NCBI RefSeq assembly: GCF_003448965.1 | Contig: NZ_QRGC01000005.1 | Location: 62,001 to 126,000 of the forward strand | Direction of reading: 5' to 3' | Length of the DNA: 64,000 bases | From: Oceanicella sp. SM1341 | Lineage (GTDB): Bacteria > Pseudomonadota > Alphaproteobacteria > Rhodobacterales > Rhodobacteraceae | Shown here: positions 20,880 through 29,676 of the stretch, piece by piece | How positions within the stretch are numbered: the first letter of the stretch is position 1 | Layout: each line of letters opens with the position of its first letter | The notes under the pieces: model-generated | The model's input: the letters and a program-made list of their open reading frames with translations, nothing else | Database searches by the model: none | What the model was told of the DNA's origin: nothing | Made by a program: the position numbers and the translations under genes

Positions 20880-21725
20880 CTACCTCGGGGCCGGGCAGCC
20901 GTGGATCTCCACCGCCCGGCCGCCGCCGATCAGCGTGACACGCAGGCTGGAGCGATCCAGCGCAAGCGGGCCGGCACCGAGGTAGTCGATCGCGGCGCGT
21001 GCCGACACCGTGTGACCGCCCTCGAGCTGCGGATCCGCAGGCTCGATCCAGAGGTCCTCGACCGGGCTCTCCATCATCACCACCTGCGGCGCGGCGCTCA
21101 GCGCATGGTCGAAGCGCACCCGGGCATCGATGTCGAAGCCGTCGCCCTGCGGCACCAGCGTGCAGCTCACCTCCGTGACCCCGGCCTGGTCCGGGCTCTC
21201 GGGCAGGCGCTGCAGCCAGTCGCGGATCACTCCGGCCGAGGGCGCGGCCGGCGCGCCGGGGCTCATCTCGCCCAGGGCCAGCGCCTCGGCCGGCACGCAG
21301 ATATCCGCGCACACGCCGTATTCCATCTCCACCGCGACATGCAGCGGTGCGGAGGGGTCGCGCGGCACCAGCTTCACCGGCAGCACCAGCCGGTCGTGGT
21401 AGCCCAGGGTCTGCATGCCGTAGGAATCGATCACCTCCGGCACCGGCCAGAAGAACTCCACCCGCTCGAGATTGCGCGAGCCCGACCAGTCGAAGCTCGG
21501 CGGTATGCCCGCCTCGCCCGGGGCGCGCCAGTAGGTCTTCCAGCCGGGGGCGAGGCTCACGGCGATCGCGACCATGCGCGCGCCGTCGCGCTCCGCCCAG
21601 CCGTCGATCAGCGCAACCTCGGAGGGCGGCGCGGATTGCGCGGCGGCGGGCAGCGTGGCGCCGGCTCCGGCGAGGGCGGCTAGGGCCGCGGCGAGGGCGA
21701 TCTGGCGTGTCATCGCCATTCTCAT
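20880..21725 (-). CDS. DsbD N-terminal domain-containing periplasmic protein
   Basis: This 281-aa exported protein has a signal peptide (about residues 1-26) followed by a domain like the periplasmic alpha domain of DsbD/ScsB, with YGVCADICVPAEA (about residue 145) holding the CxxxC-type cysteine pair. It lacks the membrane and thioredoxin parts of DsbD, so it is an orphan N-domain, presumably receiving electrons from another membrane reductase. Three in-frame ATGs (21725, 21719, 21713) are possible starts; none has a strong site. Confidence 0.75.
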   Translation of the reverse strand: MRMAMTRQIALAAALAALAGAGATLPAAAQSAPPSEVALIDGWAERDGARMVAIAVSLAPGWKTYWRAPGEAGIPPSFDWSGSRNLERVEFFWPVPEVIDSYGMQTLGYHDRLVLPVKLVPRDPSAPLHVAVEMEYGVCADICVPAEALALGEMSPGAPAAPSAGVIRDWLQRLPESPDQAGVTEVSCTLVPQGDGFDIDARVRFDHALSAAPQVVMMESPVEDLWIEPADPQLEGGHTVSARAAIDYLGAGPLALDRSSLRVTLIGGGRAVEIHGCPAPR

Positions 21726-21907
21726 GCCGGGTTGCGCGGGGCGCGTCCAGCCCGCCGTGGGCAACGCCCGGTCACTTTCCGGAGATGCCGCGCGAGCGCC
21801 ATGGCGCCCCGCCCGCCCCCGTCACCCGCCGGCCCGGCCGCCGCCGCCCCCCGCGAATGCCGCGCGCGTGACTTGACCTGCCCCCCGCCTGACCGCATTT
21901 CATAGGC

Positions 21908-22483
21908 ATGGGCGAAACCGAAACCACAGATTTCCTGAACGGAAAGGTGCTGATCGCGATGCCGGGCATCGGAGATCCGCGCTTCGAGCGCTCCGTCATC
22001 TTCATCTGCTCGCACAGCGATGAGGGCGCGCTGGGGCTCATCGTGAACCGTCCGGCGCCGGGCATCGGCTTCGGCGACCTGCTGGGCCAGCTCGACATCG
22101 AGGAGGGCAGCGGCGCGCGCCAGCTGCGCATAATGCTCGGCGGCCCGGTGGAGCGCAGTCGGGGCTTCGTGCTCCACTCGGACGATTACGTGCTCGCCGA
22201 GGCCACCCTCCCCGTCGCCGACGGCATCGGCATGACCGCGAGCATAGACATCCTGCGCGCCCTCGCCAGCGGCGAGGGGCCGGAGCACGCCATGCTGGCC
22301 CTGGGCTATTCCGGCTGGGGCCCCGGCCAGCTCGAGGAGGAGATCCGCGCCAACGGCTGGATCACCGGCGAGGTGGACGACGGGCTGATCTTCGGCGAGG
22401 ACGATGCCGGCAAATGGTCCGCCGCCCTGCTGCGCCTCGGGGTCGATGCCAGCATGCTCTCGCGCGACGGCGGCATGGCCTGA
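21908..22483 (+). CDS. YqgE/AlgH family (UPF0301) protein
   Basis: This 191-aa cytoplasmic protein of the UPF0301 family has LIAMPGIGDPRFERSVIFIC at the N-terminus, GALGLIVNRP and LRIMLGGPVERSRGFVLH. The function is unproved; AlgH was linked to alginate control in Pseudomonas. In Rhodobacterales it is often next to a DsbD-domain protein on the opposite strand, as here. The ATG is 8 nt from a weak site. Confidence 0.9.
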   Translation: MGETETTDFLNGKVLIAMPGIGDPRFERSVIFICSHSDEGALGLIVNRPAPGIGFGDLLGQLDIEEGSGARQLRIMLGGPVERSRGFVLHSDDYVLAEATLPVADGIGMTASIDILRALASGEGPEHAMLALGYSGWGPGQLEEEIRANGWITGEVDDGLIFGEDDAGKWSAALLRLGVDASMLSRDGGMA

Positions 22484-22974
22484 CGCAGGCGGCCCGGCGG
22501 AGCGGCGCGAACCAGGCGCGTGGCTTCCCGACCGCGGCGCGAGCCCGGCCTCCCGCCCCGTCCCTCCCCCCGTGATGCGCGCCCCGAATGATGCGGGATC
22601 GGCCCCGCCCCCCCCCCCGCGAGCCGACCCTTCCGCGCGGCGCCGCACGCTGCGAGTCCGGCCACGGTCAGGGAAAGGGGAGCGGTTGCAGCTGCGAAGG
22701 CCCGGCCATCGCCGGCCAGCGGGCGGTTCGCCCCCCTCCGGCGGACCAGCCGCATGGCGCGCCCCTCGGGCCCGGAACACGGGCGAACACTCCGTGGCAC
22801 CGCGGGCCGAGGCGCGCGTGCGGCCCGGTTTCCGGGCAGCACGACCCAGCCCCGCGCGTCGGGCCCGCCCCGCTGCACCGCCCCGCTGCACCGCCCCGCT
22901 GCACCGACGTGCCGAGCCGACGCCCCGGGCATCCGAGCCCCGGTCTGGCCGCCCGCGCCGTGGGCGCGCCCCGT
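22484..22974. other. Gene-free gap between convergent yqgE and MBL genes
   Basis: These 491 very GC-rich nt contain homopolymer C runs (22607-22619) and a short 13-bp repeat array (22867-22905). I see no gene. Confidence 0.65.
22867..22905. repeat. 13-bp tandem repeat, three copies
   Basis: The unit gccccgctgcacc is repeated three times exactly (22867, 22880, 22893). It is short but perfect, and has the same 13-bp period as the larger array at 63.4 kb though not the same sequence. Confidence 0.9.
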
Positions 22975-23853
22975 TCAGTCGGCCGAGAGGAAGAGCGGTC
23001 GCGGCTCCAGCACGATGACGGTCGGCTCGCGCGGCAGGTCGGCGAGGCTCACCTCGACCTCGCTCGTACCCGGCCGGCGGATCTCGAAACCGTCGGGCAT
23101 GCCGGCGAGGAACCGCTCCAGGTTGCCCGGCCCGAACCAGTGCATCGGCAGCACCACCCGCGCCTTCACCCGGTCGAGCACCCGGATCATCGAGGCCAGG
23201 TCCATGGTGTAGCCGCCGTCGACCGGCGCCATCACCACGTCGAGCCGCCCCATCATCGCGTATTGCGCCGGCGAGGGCTCGTGGTGCAGGTGGCCCAGAT
23301 GGCCGATGCACAGGCCCGCCACCTCGAAGACGAAGATCGAGTTCGCATCGGGCTCGCGCCCCGAATAGGAGCGGATGTCGGTGGTCACGTTGCGGATGAT
23401 CGTGTCCTCGATCTCGAGGTAGTGCTCGGCCGGCATGTCCGCGGTATCGCCCCAGCCGCGCAGCACATGCGCGATCGCAGGGTCCGGGCTGGAGGTGAAA
23501 TGCGAGGAATGCGCCTTGTTCATCGTCACCACGTCCGGCACCACGCCCGAGAGCGAATAGCCGGTGTAATCGGTGACGATGCGCAGGCCGGCCTCGGTCT
23601 CTAGCAGGAAGCTCGCATGACCGAGAAAGTGCAGCCGCACCCTGTCCGGCGTCAGCGGATCGGCGAAGGCGGCGGGCACCGGCGCGGTGCCCGGGGGCCT
23701 CACCATCCCGGCGAACTGCACCCCCGGCACGTTCTGCGCCAGGGCCACGCAATGGCTGGGCGCCCAGGGCTCGGCCCGGGCGGGCGCAAGGAAAGACAGG
23801 CAGAGGAGGGTCGCGGCACCGGCCGCAAAGGCACAGGACATCAGGCGGATCAT
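22975..23853 (-). CDS. Secreted metallo-beta-lactamase-fold hydrolase
   Basis: This 292-aa exported protein has a signal peptide (MIRLMSCAFAAGAATLLCLS..., cleaved after APARA). The core resembles the UlaG-like MBL branch: HFLGHASFLLE, then NKAHSSHFTSS where typical members have an HxHxDH cluster, IGHLGHLHHEPS and a late VVLPMHWFGPGN. The metal cluster is atypical, so activity is uncertain. The start at 23853 has GGAG 6 nt upstream; an in-frame ATG five codons earlier is an alternative. Confidence 0.75.
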   Translation of the reverse strand: MIRLMSCAFAAGAATLLCLSFLAPARAEPWAPSHCVALAQNVPGVQFAGMVRPPGTAPVPAAFADPLTPDRVRLHFLGHASFLLETEAGLRIVTDYTGYSLSGVVPDVVTMNKAHSSHFTSSPDPAIAHVLRGWGDTADMPAEHYLEIEDTIIRNVTTDIRSYSGREPDANSIFVFEVAGLCIGHLGHLHHEPSPAQYAMMGRLDVVMAPVDGGYTMDLASMIRVLDRVKARVVLPMHWFGPGNLERFLAGMPDGFEIRRPGTSEVEVSLADLPREPTVIVLEPRPLFLSAD

Positions 23854-24084
23854 CGCAATCTCCGTCATCGGGTCTGCGCTCCAGCCTAGCCTGCACCCGG
23901 CCCCGGACGAATTCACCAAAGGGTGATCGCTGCACCGCGGCAGGGCCACGGGGCCTCGCGCCGGCCCACCCCGCGCGGCCCCGACCGCCCGGGCGGAACG
24001 GCGGCGGACCGCCCCGCGCGCGAGCCGGAGCCCCCACCGGGGCCGCAGCGGACGGCGGGGTGCGGCGCCCTGCCCGCGCTCCGC

Positions 24085-25956
24085 TCAGGCGCCGTAGGCG
24101 AGGCCGATCCCGGCGAGGCTCACCGGGACATCGCGCAGCGGCGGGCCGGCCGCCTGCGTCGGCGTGGCGGTGGCGCTCTGCCAGTCCTCGCCCGCCTCGA
24201 GCAGCACGCCGCCCTGCGGCCGCCCGCCCCGGTGCAGCCGCAGGTCGAGCCGCTGCACGGGAAACAGCCCGGCGCAGGGCCCGCTCAGCGATGCGCCCAG
24301 CGGCAGCACCAGGCTGCCCAGCAGCGCCTCGCCGAACCGGGCCAGCGGCACGCGCTCCACCTCGCCGCTCGGCCGCTGCAGGCCGAGGGCCACCTCCTCC
24401 ACCGGGCCGGAAAGAGCGATCTCGAGCTGAACCGCCTCCCAGGTGCCGGGCAGGCGCCGGTCGCTCAGCGCGCGGCGCACCCGCAGCCCGATCCCCCCGA
24501 CCGCGGTCTCGGCCAGCAGCGGGCAACTGCGCTCCAGCCGCCGGTGCAGCGGCGCGGGGTCGAGCGCGAAGCCGTGCCGCGCCAGCTCGGCCAGCATCAT
24601 GTCGAGATCGGCCGCCAGCACCGAGGGCAGCGTCAGCGCCCGCAGCGGCCAGGCCGGCCAGGGCATGTCCGTGCCGGTGGCCGCCGCGGCGGCGAAGAGC
24701 CGGTGTGCCTCCACCGCGGCGCCGCCGCAGCCCACGCGCAGCTCTCCCGGCCCGAGGGCGAGCTCGGTGGCACGGGTGAGCGGCTCGAGCGCCACCAGCT
24801 CGGCGGCGGATTCGAGCGCCCGGCGCGCCGTGGCCGGCACGTCGCCCGCCGCCTCGTCGAGCCGCGCCGCGGCCGACCAGGGCCCCACCGGCTGCCTGTG
24901 CCACATCCGCGTCAGCACCGGGTGGCGGATCGACAGGGCCAGCACGTTGCGCAGCGCCGTCTCCGAGGCCGCGGTGAGCACCAGCGGCCCCGGCGCCTCC
25001 ACCACGCTGCCGCCCTGCCGCCGCACCGAGGCGAGCACCGCCGAGAGCATACCCGCGCTGCCGCCGGGAATGTCGCGCACCGTGGCCGGCAGGCGCGGCA
25101 GCACCAGCCGCCAGTAGGGGGCCTCCGGCTCCATCCGCAGGGTCGAGACACCGGCGGCGCGCGCCTCGCCCTCGATGTGCACCATCATGCCCTGCCGGGC
25201 CACCGTGCTCTCGAGCACCGAGAGCACCCGGTCGAGTTCGGCGCCACCGAGCTCGTGCGGCAGGTCGACCGCCACGCAGTCCTCCGCCGCGAGCGGCCGG
25301 ATCAGCACGAGGGAGAAGCCCGCCTCCGCCGCGGCGGCCACCTCCCAGGGCAGGCGCCGGCGCATGCCCTCGCCCCGCACCGTGAGCACCGTGCGCGCGC
25401 GCCCCATAATGGGCCGGAAGCCGGACCAGGCGCCGCCGCCCTCGTGGCGCAACCCCAGAACGGTGCCGACCGGCACGCCCGGAAAGCGCGGGTCGGGCCA
25501 TCGGCGGACCATCTCCTCGGGGTCGCCGCTCTCGATGCCGGGCAGGCTCTCGGCGTCCATCGCCCGGCGCAAGGGGTTCTCGAACACCGGCAGCAGGTGG
25601 CCGCGCCCCAGCCCCAGCCCCAGCGCCAGCGCATCGCCCAGCCGCAGGCACATGGCCGCCTGCTCGTCCACCGGGGTCTCGAGGTAATCCATCGGGCAGA
25701 CCGCGGGCAGCGACGAGCGCCACACCGGCGAGCCGCCCGGGCCCAGCCGCGCGTCGAGCGCCCAGCCGGTGCCGGTGGAGCGCAGCAGCGCGCCGGGCAG
25801 CACGTCGGCCCGCAGCGCCTCCAGCAGCGCGCCGGGCGCCACCGCCGAGACCCGCAGTTCCTCCGCGATGGAGATGATCGGGCGCACGCCCTCGGGCGAG
25901 CCGCCGCCCGGCTCCTCCGCCCCATCCGTCCACTGCGCCCGAAAATCCTGCGTCAT
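24085..25956 (-). CDS. Large protein, divergent stand-alone DUF2126-like
   Basis: I do not recognise this 623-aa soluble protein by simple homology. The order of motifs follows DUF2126 proteins as I remember them: LPGALLRSTGTGWALD (about 53-68), GRGHLLPVFENPLRR (118-132), PGVPVGTVLGLRHEGGGAW (159-177), RRRLPW (199-204), a HPVLTRMW segment, and LARHGFALDPAPLHRRLE near 480 followed by GGIGLRVRRAL. DUF2126 is normally fused behind a transglutaminase and was proposed to be a glutamine-synthetase-fold amidoligase. Here the transglutaminase is absent and the Gly/His-rich active segment is not evident. Confidence 0.5.
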   Translation of the reverse strand: MTQDFRAQWTDGAEEPGGGSPEGVRPIISIAEELRVSAVAPGALLEALRADVLPGALLRSTGTGWALDARLGPGGSPVWRSSLPAVCPMDYLETPVDEQAAMCLRLGDALALGLGLGRGHLLPVFENPLRRAMDAESLPGIESGDPEEMVRRWPDPRFPGVPVGTVLGLRHEGGGAWSGFRPIMGRARTVLTVRGEGMRRRLPWEVAAAAEAGFSLVLIRPLAAEDCVAVDLPHELGGAELDRVLSVLESTVARQGMMVHIEGEARAAGVSTLRMEPEAPYWRLVLPRLPATVRDIPGGSAGMLSAVLASVRRQGGSVVEAPGPLVLTAASETALRNVLALSIRHPVLTRMWHRQPVGPWSAAARLDEAAGDVPATARRALESAAELVALEPLTRATELALGPGELRVGCGGAAVEAHRLFAAAAATGTDMPWPAWPLRALTLPSVLAADLDMMLAELARHGFALDPAPLHRRLERSCPLLAETAVGGIGLRVRRALSDRRLPGTWEAVQLEIALSGPVEEVALGLQRPSGEVERVPLARFGEALLGSLVLPLGASLSGPCAGLFPVQRLDLRLHRGGRPQGGVLLEAGEDWQSATATPTQAAGPPLRDVPVSLAGIGLAYGA

Positions 25957-26039
25957 CCGCGCAGTCTAGCGCGGCGGCACCAGCGCGCAACGACCTCGAG
26001 CACCGCCGGGCGCCCACCCACGGCACGCCTTAAGAAGCA

Positions 26040-26067
26040 TTGCGCAGCGGCCCGGGAAACGTATTCT
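26040..26067 (+). promoter_or_regulatory. Candidate promoter for coxG
   Basis: TTGCGC (26040-26045), 16-nt spacer, TATTCT (26062-26067), about 35 nt before the ATG. The -10 is good for a GC-rich genome. Confidence 0.4.
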
Positions 26068-26101
26068 GCGCCGGAGAATTCCCGCAGGAAAGGAACGAGA
26101 C

Positions 26102-26623
26102 ATGGAACTCAACGGCAGCCGCACCATCGCTGCGGACCGCGCGACCGTCTGGGCCGCGCTGAACGATCCGGATGTCCTGCGCGCCTGCATCCCCGGCTGC
26201 AGCGAGCTCACCGGCAGCCCCGACGAGGGCTTCGAGGCCACGGTCACCCAGAAGGTCGGCCCGGTGAAGGCGACCTTCAAGGGCGCGGTCACCCTGTCGG
26301 ACATCGTCGAGGGCGAAAGCTACACCATCTCGGGCGAAGGCAAGGGCGGCGCCGCCGGTTTCGCCAAGGGCGCCGCGAAGGTCTCGCTGGCCGAGGTGCC
26401 GGAGGGCACCGAGCTCACCTATGTCGTCGATGCGAAGGTGGGCGGAAAGCTCGCCCAGCTCGGCTCGCGGCTGATCGACGGTTTCGCCAAAAAAATGGCC
26501 GACCAGTTCTTCGAGCGCTTCCAGACCGCCGTGGAGGGCCCCGCCGCGACCGGCGAGGCGCCGGCCGCGGACGCCTCCCCCGAGGAGAAGAAGAAGTCCT
26601 GGCTCGGCAAGCTGATGGGCTGA
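26102..26623 (+). CDS. CoxG-like SRPBCC family protein
   Basis: This 173-aa protein has the SRPBCC/START-type fold of carbon monoxide dehydrogenase subunit G: MELNGSRTIAADRATVWAAL at the start, ACIPGCSEL (about residue 30), KVGPVKATFKGAVTL, and a Lys-rich C-terminal tail after a PAATGEAPAA linker. CoxG helps CO dehydrogenase assembly or membrane attachment, but no cox genes are nearby, so the role here is open. AAGGAACGAG precedes the ATG. Confidence 0.85.
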   Translation: MELNGSRTIAADRATVWAALNDPDVLRACIPGCSELTGSPDEGFEATVTQKVGPVKATFKGAVTLSDIVEGESYTISGEGKGGAAGFAKGAAKVSLAEVPEGTELTYVVDAKVGGKLAQLGSRLIDGFAKKMADQFFERFQTAVEGPAATGEAPAADASPEEKKKSWLGKLMG

Positions 26624-26801
26624 GCCGCCACGCTCCCGCTCCGCGCCCCGCGGGCGGGAGGTTTTGCCTGCATTTTACCTGAATCGCCGGCCGACAACCC
26701 CCGATTGATCACCGGCCATTAGGATTCGCTGCACATAGTCCCTCCCGATCGACAGTGCGGAGACAGGCTCCGCCATCTGAGTCTGAGCGGGAGAGCTGGG
26801 A

Positions 26802-28535
26802 ATGCAGGTCAACAAGCTGGTGCGTGGTGCAACACTGGGAAGCGCGGTCTTGCAGGTCGTGCTGTGCGGGCTCGCGCTGCGGGAACTGGCCGGGGCACCG
26901 GAGGAGGGCAGTTCCGACCTCGCGGGAGGGTTCCTGCTCGCGGCCCTGGGTCTCGCGGTGCTCCTTGTCGCCGGGCAGGTGCTCGGCGGGCGCGGCGGTG
27001 AGGCCTCGCTGGCCGAGGCTCTGCGCAGCCGCCTCGGGCTCGCCCCCGGCACCGGGCCGGACACCCTGCTCGCCCGGCTGGACGCGGCCCGCGAGAAGAG
27101 CCGCACCGCGGAAGACGTCGTCCATTCGCTCGACCGGGCGACCACGATGGTGATGCTCGCCGACAAGGACTACCAGATCCGCTACTTCAACGGCTCGCTG
27201 CGCGACATGTTCCGCAAGCACGAGGATTCGATCCGCAAGGACCTGCCCAACTTCGACATCGAGAAGCTCGTCGGCTGCAACATCGACATCTTCCACAAGC
27301 AGCCCGCCGCCACCCGCGCCCTGCTCGACAATCTCAAGGGCACGCATATCGCGCGGCTGCGCCTCGGCGGGCGGCACCTGCGCCTCGCGGTTCATGCCGT
27401 GCATGACGCGAAGGGCAATCGTACCGGCACCATGGTGGAATGGCGCGACGACACGGAGGAGCGCCGGGTGCAGGAAGAGCTGGAGCAGGTGATCGCCCGC
27501 GCCTCCGGCGGCAGCTTCGCCGGCCGCGTCGACACCCGGATCGAGAACGGTCCGCTGCGGCGCATGGCGGAATCGGTGAACAAGCTCATCGATGCGGTCG
27601 ACCACGGGCTCTCCGAGGCGCTCACCGTCATCGACGGGATGGCCAACGGCAATCTCACCCTCAAGATGACCGGCGCATACTCCGGCGAATTCGGGCGGCT
27701 GCAGACCAATCTCAACGGGCTCGGCGCCCGGCTGAGCGAGCTCGTCGCCATGATCCGCGACACGAGCAACACGATGCAGGACACGCTCTCGGCCATCGTG
27801 GCCGACGCGGCCGACCTCTCCAGCCGGGCCGAACAGCAGGCCAGTGCCCTCGAGGAAACCGCCGCCACCATGGAAGAGATGTCCGCCACGGTGCGCTCCA
27901 ACGCCACCAACGCGAAGGAGGCCGACGGCCTGGCCAATGCCTCCTCGCAGTCGGTTCAGCAGGCCGGCGAGGTGGTGAAGGAAACCGTCGCCGCGATCGA
28001 GCGCATCGAGGTCAGCTCCGGCCGCATCGCCGAAATCATCTCGGTGATCGACTCGATCGCCTTCCAGACCAACCTGCTCGCCCTCAACGCCGCCGTGGAG
28101 GCAGCCCGGGCGGGCGATGCCGGTCGCGGCTTCGCCGTGGTGGCCTCCGAGGTGCGCACCCTGGCCCAGCGCTCCTCCGAATCGGCGAGCGACATCAAGA
28201 ACCTGATCCAGGCCGGTGAAGCGAATGTCGCCGACGGCGTGATGCTGGTGCGCCAGACCGGCGAAGTGCTCGACACCATCCTCAGGTCCGTCACCGCCCT
28301 CTCCGGCAAGGTCTCCGAGATCGCCGGCGCCAACATCGAGCAGTCCGCCGGGGTGGACGAGATCACCTCCAACGTGAGCCATCTCGACCAGATCACCCAG
28401 GAGAACTCGGCCCTCGCCTCGAAGAGTGCCTCCGCCGCCCAAGAAGCCATGAGCCGGGCCGAGAAACTCGGCGAACTGATCGCCTTCTTCAAGGCCGGAG
28501 ACGCCGCCTTCGCTTCCGGCAGGCACGCGGCCTGA
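26802..28535 (+). CDS. Methyl-accepting chemotaxis protein with PAS domain
   Basis: This 577-aa receptor has two N-terminal hydrophobic segments (about 8-28 and 41-60) with only about a dozen residues between them, so there is almost no periplasmic domain. A PAS-like region (about 100-225, [19 protein letters not shown]) is followed by a linker and a full MCP signalling domain with the hairpin tip [20 protein letters not shown] (about residues 418-437). No CheR-binding pentapeptide is seen at the end. It probably senses an intracellular cue such as redox state. Confidence 0.92.
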   Translation: MQVNKLVRGATLGSAVLQVVLCGLALRELAGAPEEGSSDLAGGFLLAALGLAVLLVAGQVLGGRGGEASLAEALRSRLGLAPGTGPDTLLARLDAAREKSRTAEDVVHSLDRATTMVMLADKDYQIRYFNGSLRDMFRKHEDSIRKDLPNFDIEKLVGCNIDIFHKQPAATRALLDNLKGTHIARLRLGGRHLRLAVHAVHDAKGNRTGTMVEWRDDTEERRVQEELEQVIARASGGSFAGRVDTRIENGPLRRMAESVNKLIDAVDHGLSEALTVIDGMANGNLTLKMTGAYSGEFGRLQTNLNGLGARLSELVAMIRDTSNTMQDTLSAIVADAADLSSRAEQQASALEETAATMEEMSATVRSNATNAKEADGLANASSQSVQQAGEVVKETVAAIERIEVSSGRIAEIISVIDSIAFQTNLLALNAAVEAARAGDAGRGFAVVASEVRTLAQRSSESASDIKNLIQAGEANVADGVMLVRQTGEVLDTILRSVTALSGKVSEIAGANIEQSAGVDEITSNVSHLDQITQENSALASKSASAAQEAMSRAEKLGELIAFFKAGDAAFASGRHAA

Positions 28536-28737
28536 GCCGGAAACCGGCCCGACGCCCCGGCGGCTCCCGGCGCCAGCCGTGAGCCCGGCGCCGGCCCCGC
28601 CCGGGGGCTGTGTCCGCGCACCCGGCGCCCTGTCCCCCGACGCCCCGCGGCAATCCGAAGCGCCGTCCCGGAATGCAAGCGGAGCGGGGGCCCTCCGGCA
28701 CCCCGCTCCGCGTGTCACCTTCAGGGTCTGTCGGACC

Positions 28738-29481
28738 TCATTCGAGCCCGGCGAGCACCTCGTCCGAGAACTCCGCGTTCGCGGTCACGTTCTGCACGTC
28801 GTCGTCATCCTCGAGCGTGTCGAGCAGCTTGAGCAGCTTCTGAGCGCCCTCGGCGTCGAGCTCGGTCGTGGTCTGCGGCTTCCACACCAGCCGGGTGGAC
28901 TCGGCCTCGCCCAGCGCGCTCTCCAGCGCGGTGGAGACATCGTTGAGATCCTCCATCGCACACCAGATCACGTGGTTCTCCTCCGAGCTTTCCACGTCCT
29001 CGGCGCCGGCCTCGATCGCGGCCTCCATCACCGAGTCCTCGTCGCCCACCGCGGCGGGGTAGACGATCTGCCCCTTGCGGTCGAACATGAAGCTCACCGC
29101 CCCGGTCTCGGCCAGGTTGCCGCCGAGCTTGGAGAAATAGGAGCGCACGTTCGAGGCGGTGCGGTTGCGGTTGTCGGTCATCGCCTCGACGATGACGGCC
29201 ACGCCGCCCGGCCCGTAGCCCTCGTAACGGATCTCGTCGTAGTTCTCCGCGTCACCGCCCATGGATTTCTTGATCGCGCGGTCGATCACGTCCTTGGGCA
29301 CCGAGTTGGACTTGGCCTCCTTCACCGCCAGGCGAAGGCGCGGGTTCTTGTCCGGATCCGGGTCGCCCATCTTGGCCGCGACGGTGATTTCCTTCGCGAG
29401 CTTCGAGAACAGCTTCGAACGGGCGGCGTCCTGCCGGCCCTTGCGATGCTGGATATTGGCCCATTTGGAATGTCCGGCCAT
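28738..29481 (-). CDS. yebC: YebC/PmpR family transcriptional regulator
   Basis: This 247-aa conserved protein has the family start [34 protein letters not shown] (about residue 95) and an acidic C-terminal third. Members bind DNA or act on ribosomes stalled at polyproline. An in-frame GTG one codon before the ATG is ignored because MAGHSKW is invariant. In many Gram-negatives it neighbours ruvC; it does not here. Confidence 0.95.
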   Translation of the reverse strand: MAGHSKWANIQHRKGRQDAARSKLFSKLAKEITVAAKMGDPDPDKNPRLRLAVKEAKSNSVPKDVIDRAIKKSMGGDAENYDEIRYEGYGPGGVAVIVEAMTDNRNRTASNVRSYFSKLGGNLAETGAVSFMFDRKGQIVYPAAVGDEDSVMEAAIEAGAEDVESSEENHVIWCAMEDLNDVSTALESALGEAESTRLVWKPQTTTELDAEGAQKLLKLLDTLEDDDDVQNVTANAEFSDEVLAGLE

Positions 29482-29596
29482 CACGTGCCTCTTGTCGAAT
29501 GAATTTCGGATGTCTGGCGGCGCTTATATGCGAGAGGCCGAGCACGGTTCAAGCGCGGCTTTGCCCGGGCCCACGCCGAAGGGGGCCGCGCCCGGA

Positions 29597-29649
29597 GGGA
29601 CCGCAAGGTCCCGACGCGCCCGCCGAGGCGGAGGGGGCCTGCCCCCTCC
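29597..29649 (-). terminator. GC-rich hairpins downstream of the SLC13 gene
   Basis: Two perfect stems lie just past the SLC13 stop on the minus strand: ggagggggc/gccccctcc (29630-29649, minimal loop) and gggacc-gcaa-ggtccc (29597-29612). Neither has a good T run, so termination may need Rho. They may instead be a repetitive GC-rich motif, as similar sequence occurs at 63.85-63.95 kb. Confidence 0.4.
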
Positions 29650-29676
29650 TCCGAGGCGGGCGCCCCCCGCCAGGTG

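Noticed and set aside
21722-26026. A 1434-residue open frame on the minus strand
   Set aside because: It overlaps several well-supported genes in other frames and has a low-complexity Arg/Gly/Ala composition; it is a GC-bias shadow.
26102-26623. Part of a carbon monoxide dehydrogenase operon
   Set aside because: Only a CoxG-like gene is present; no coxMSL or accessory genes are in the window.
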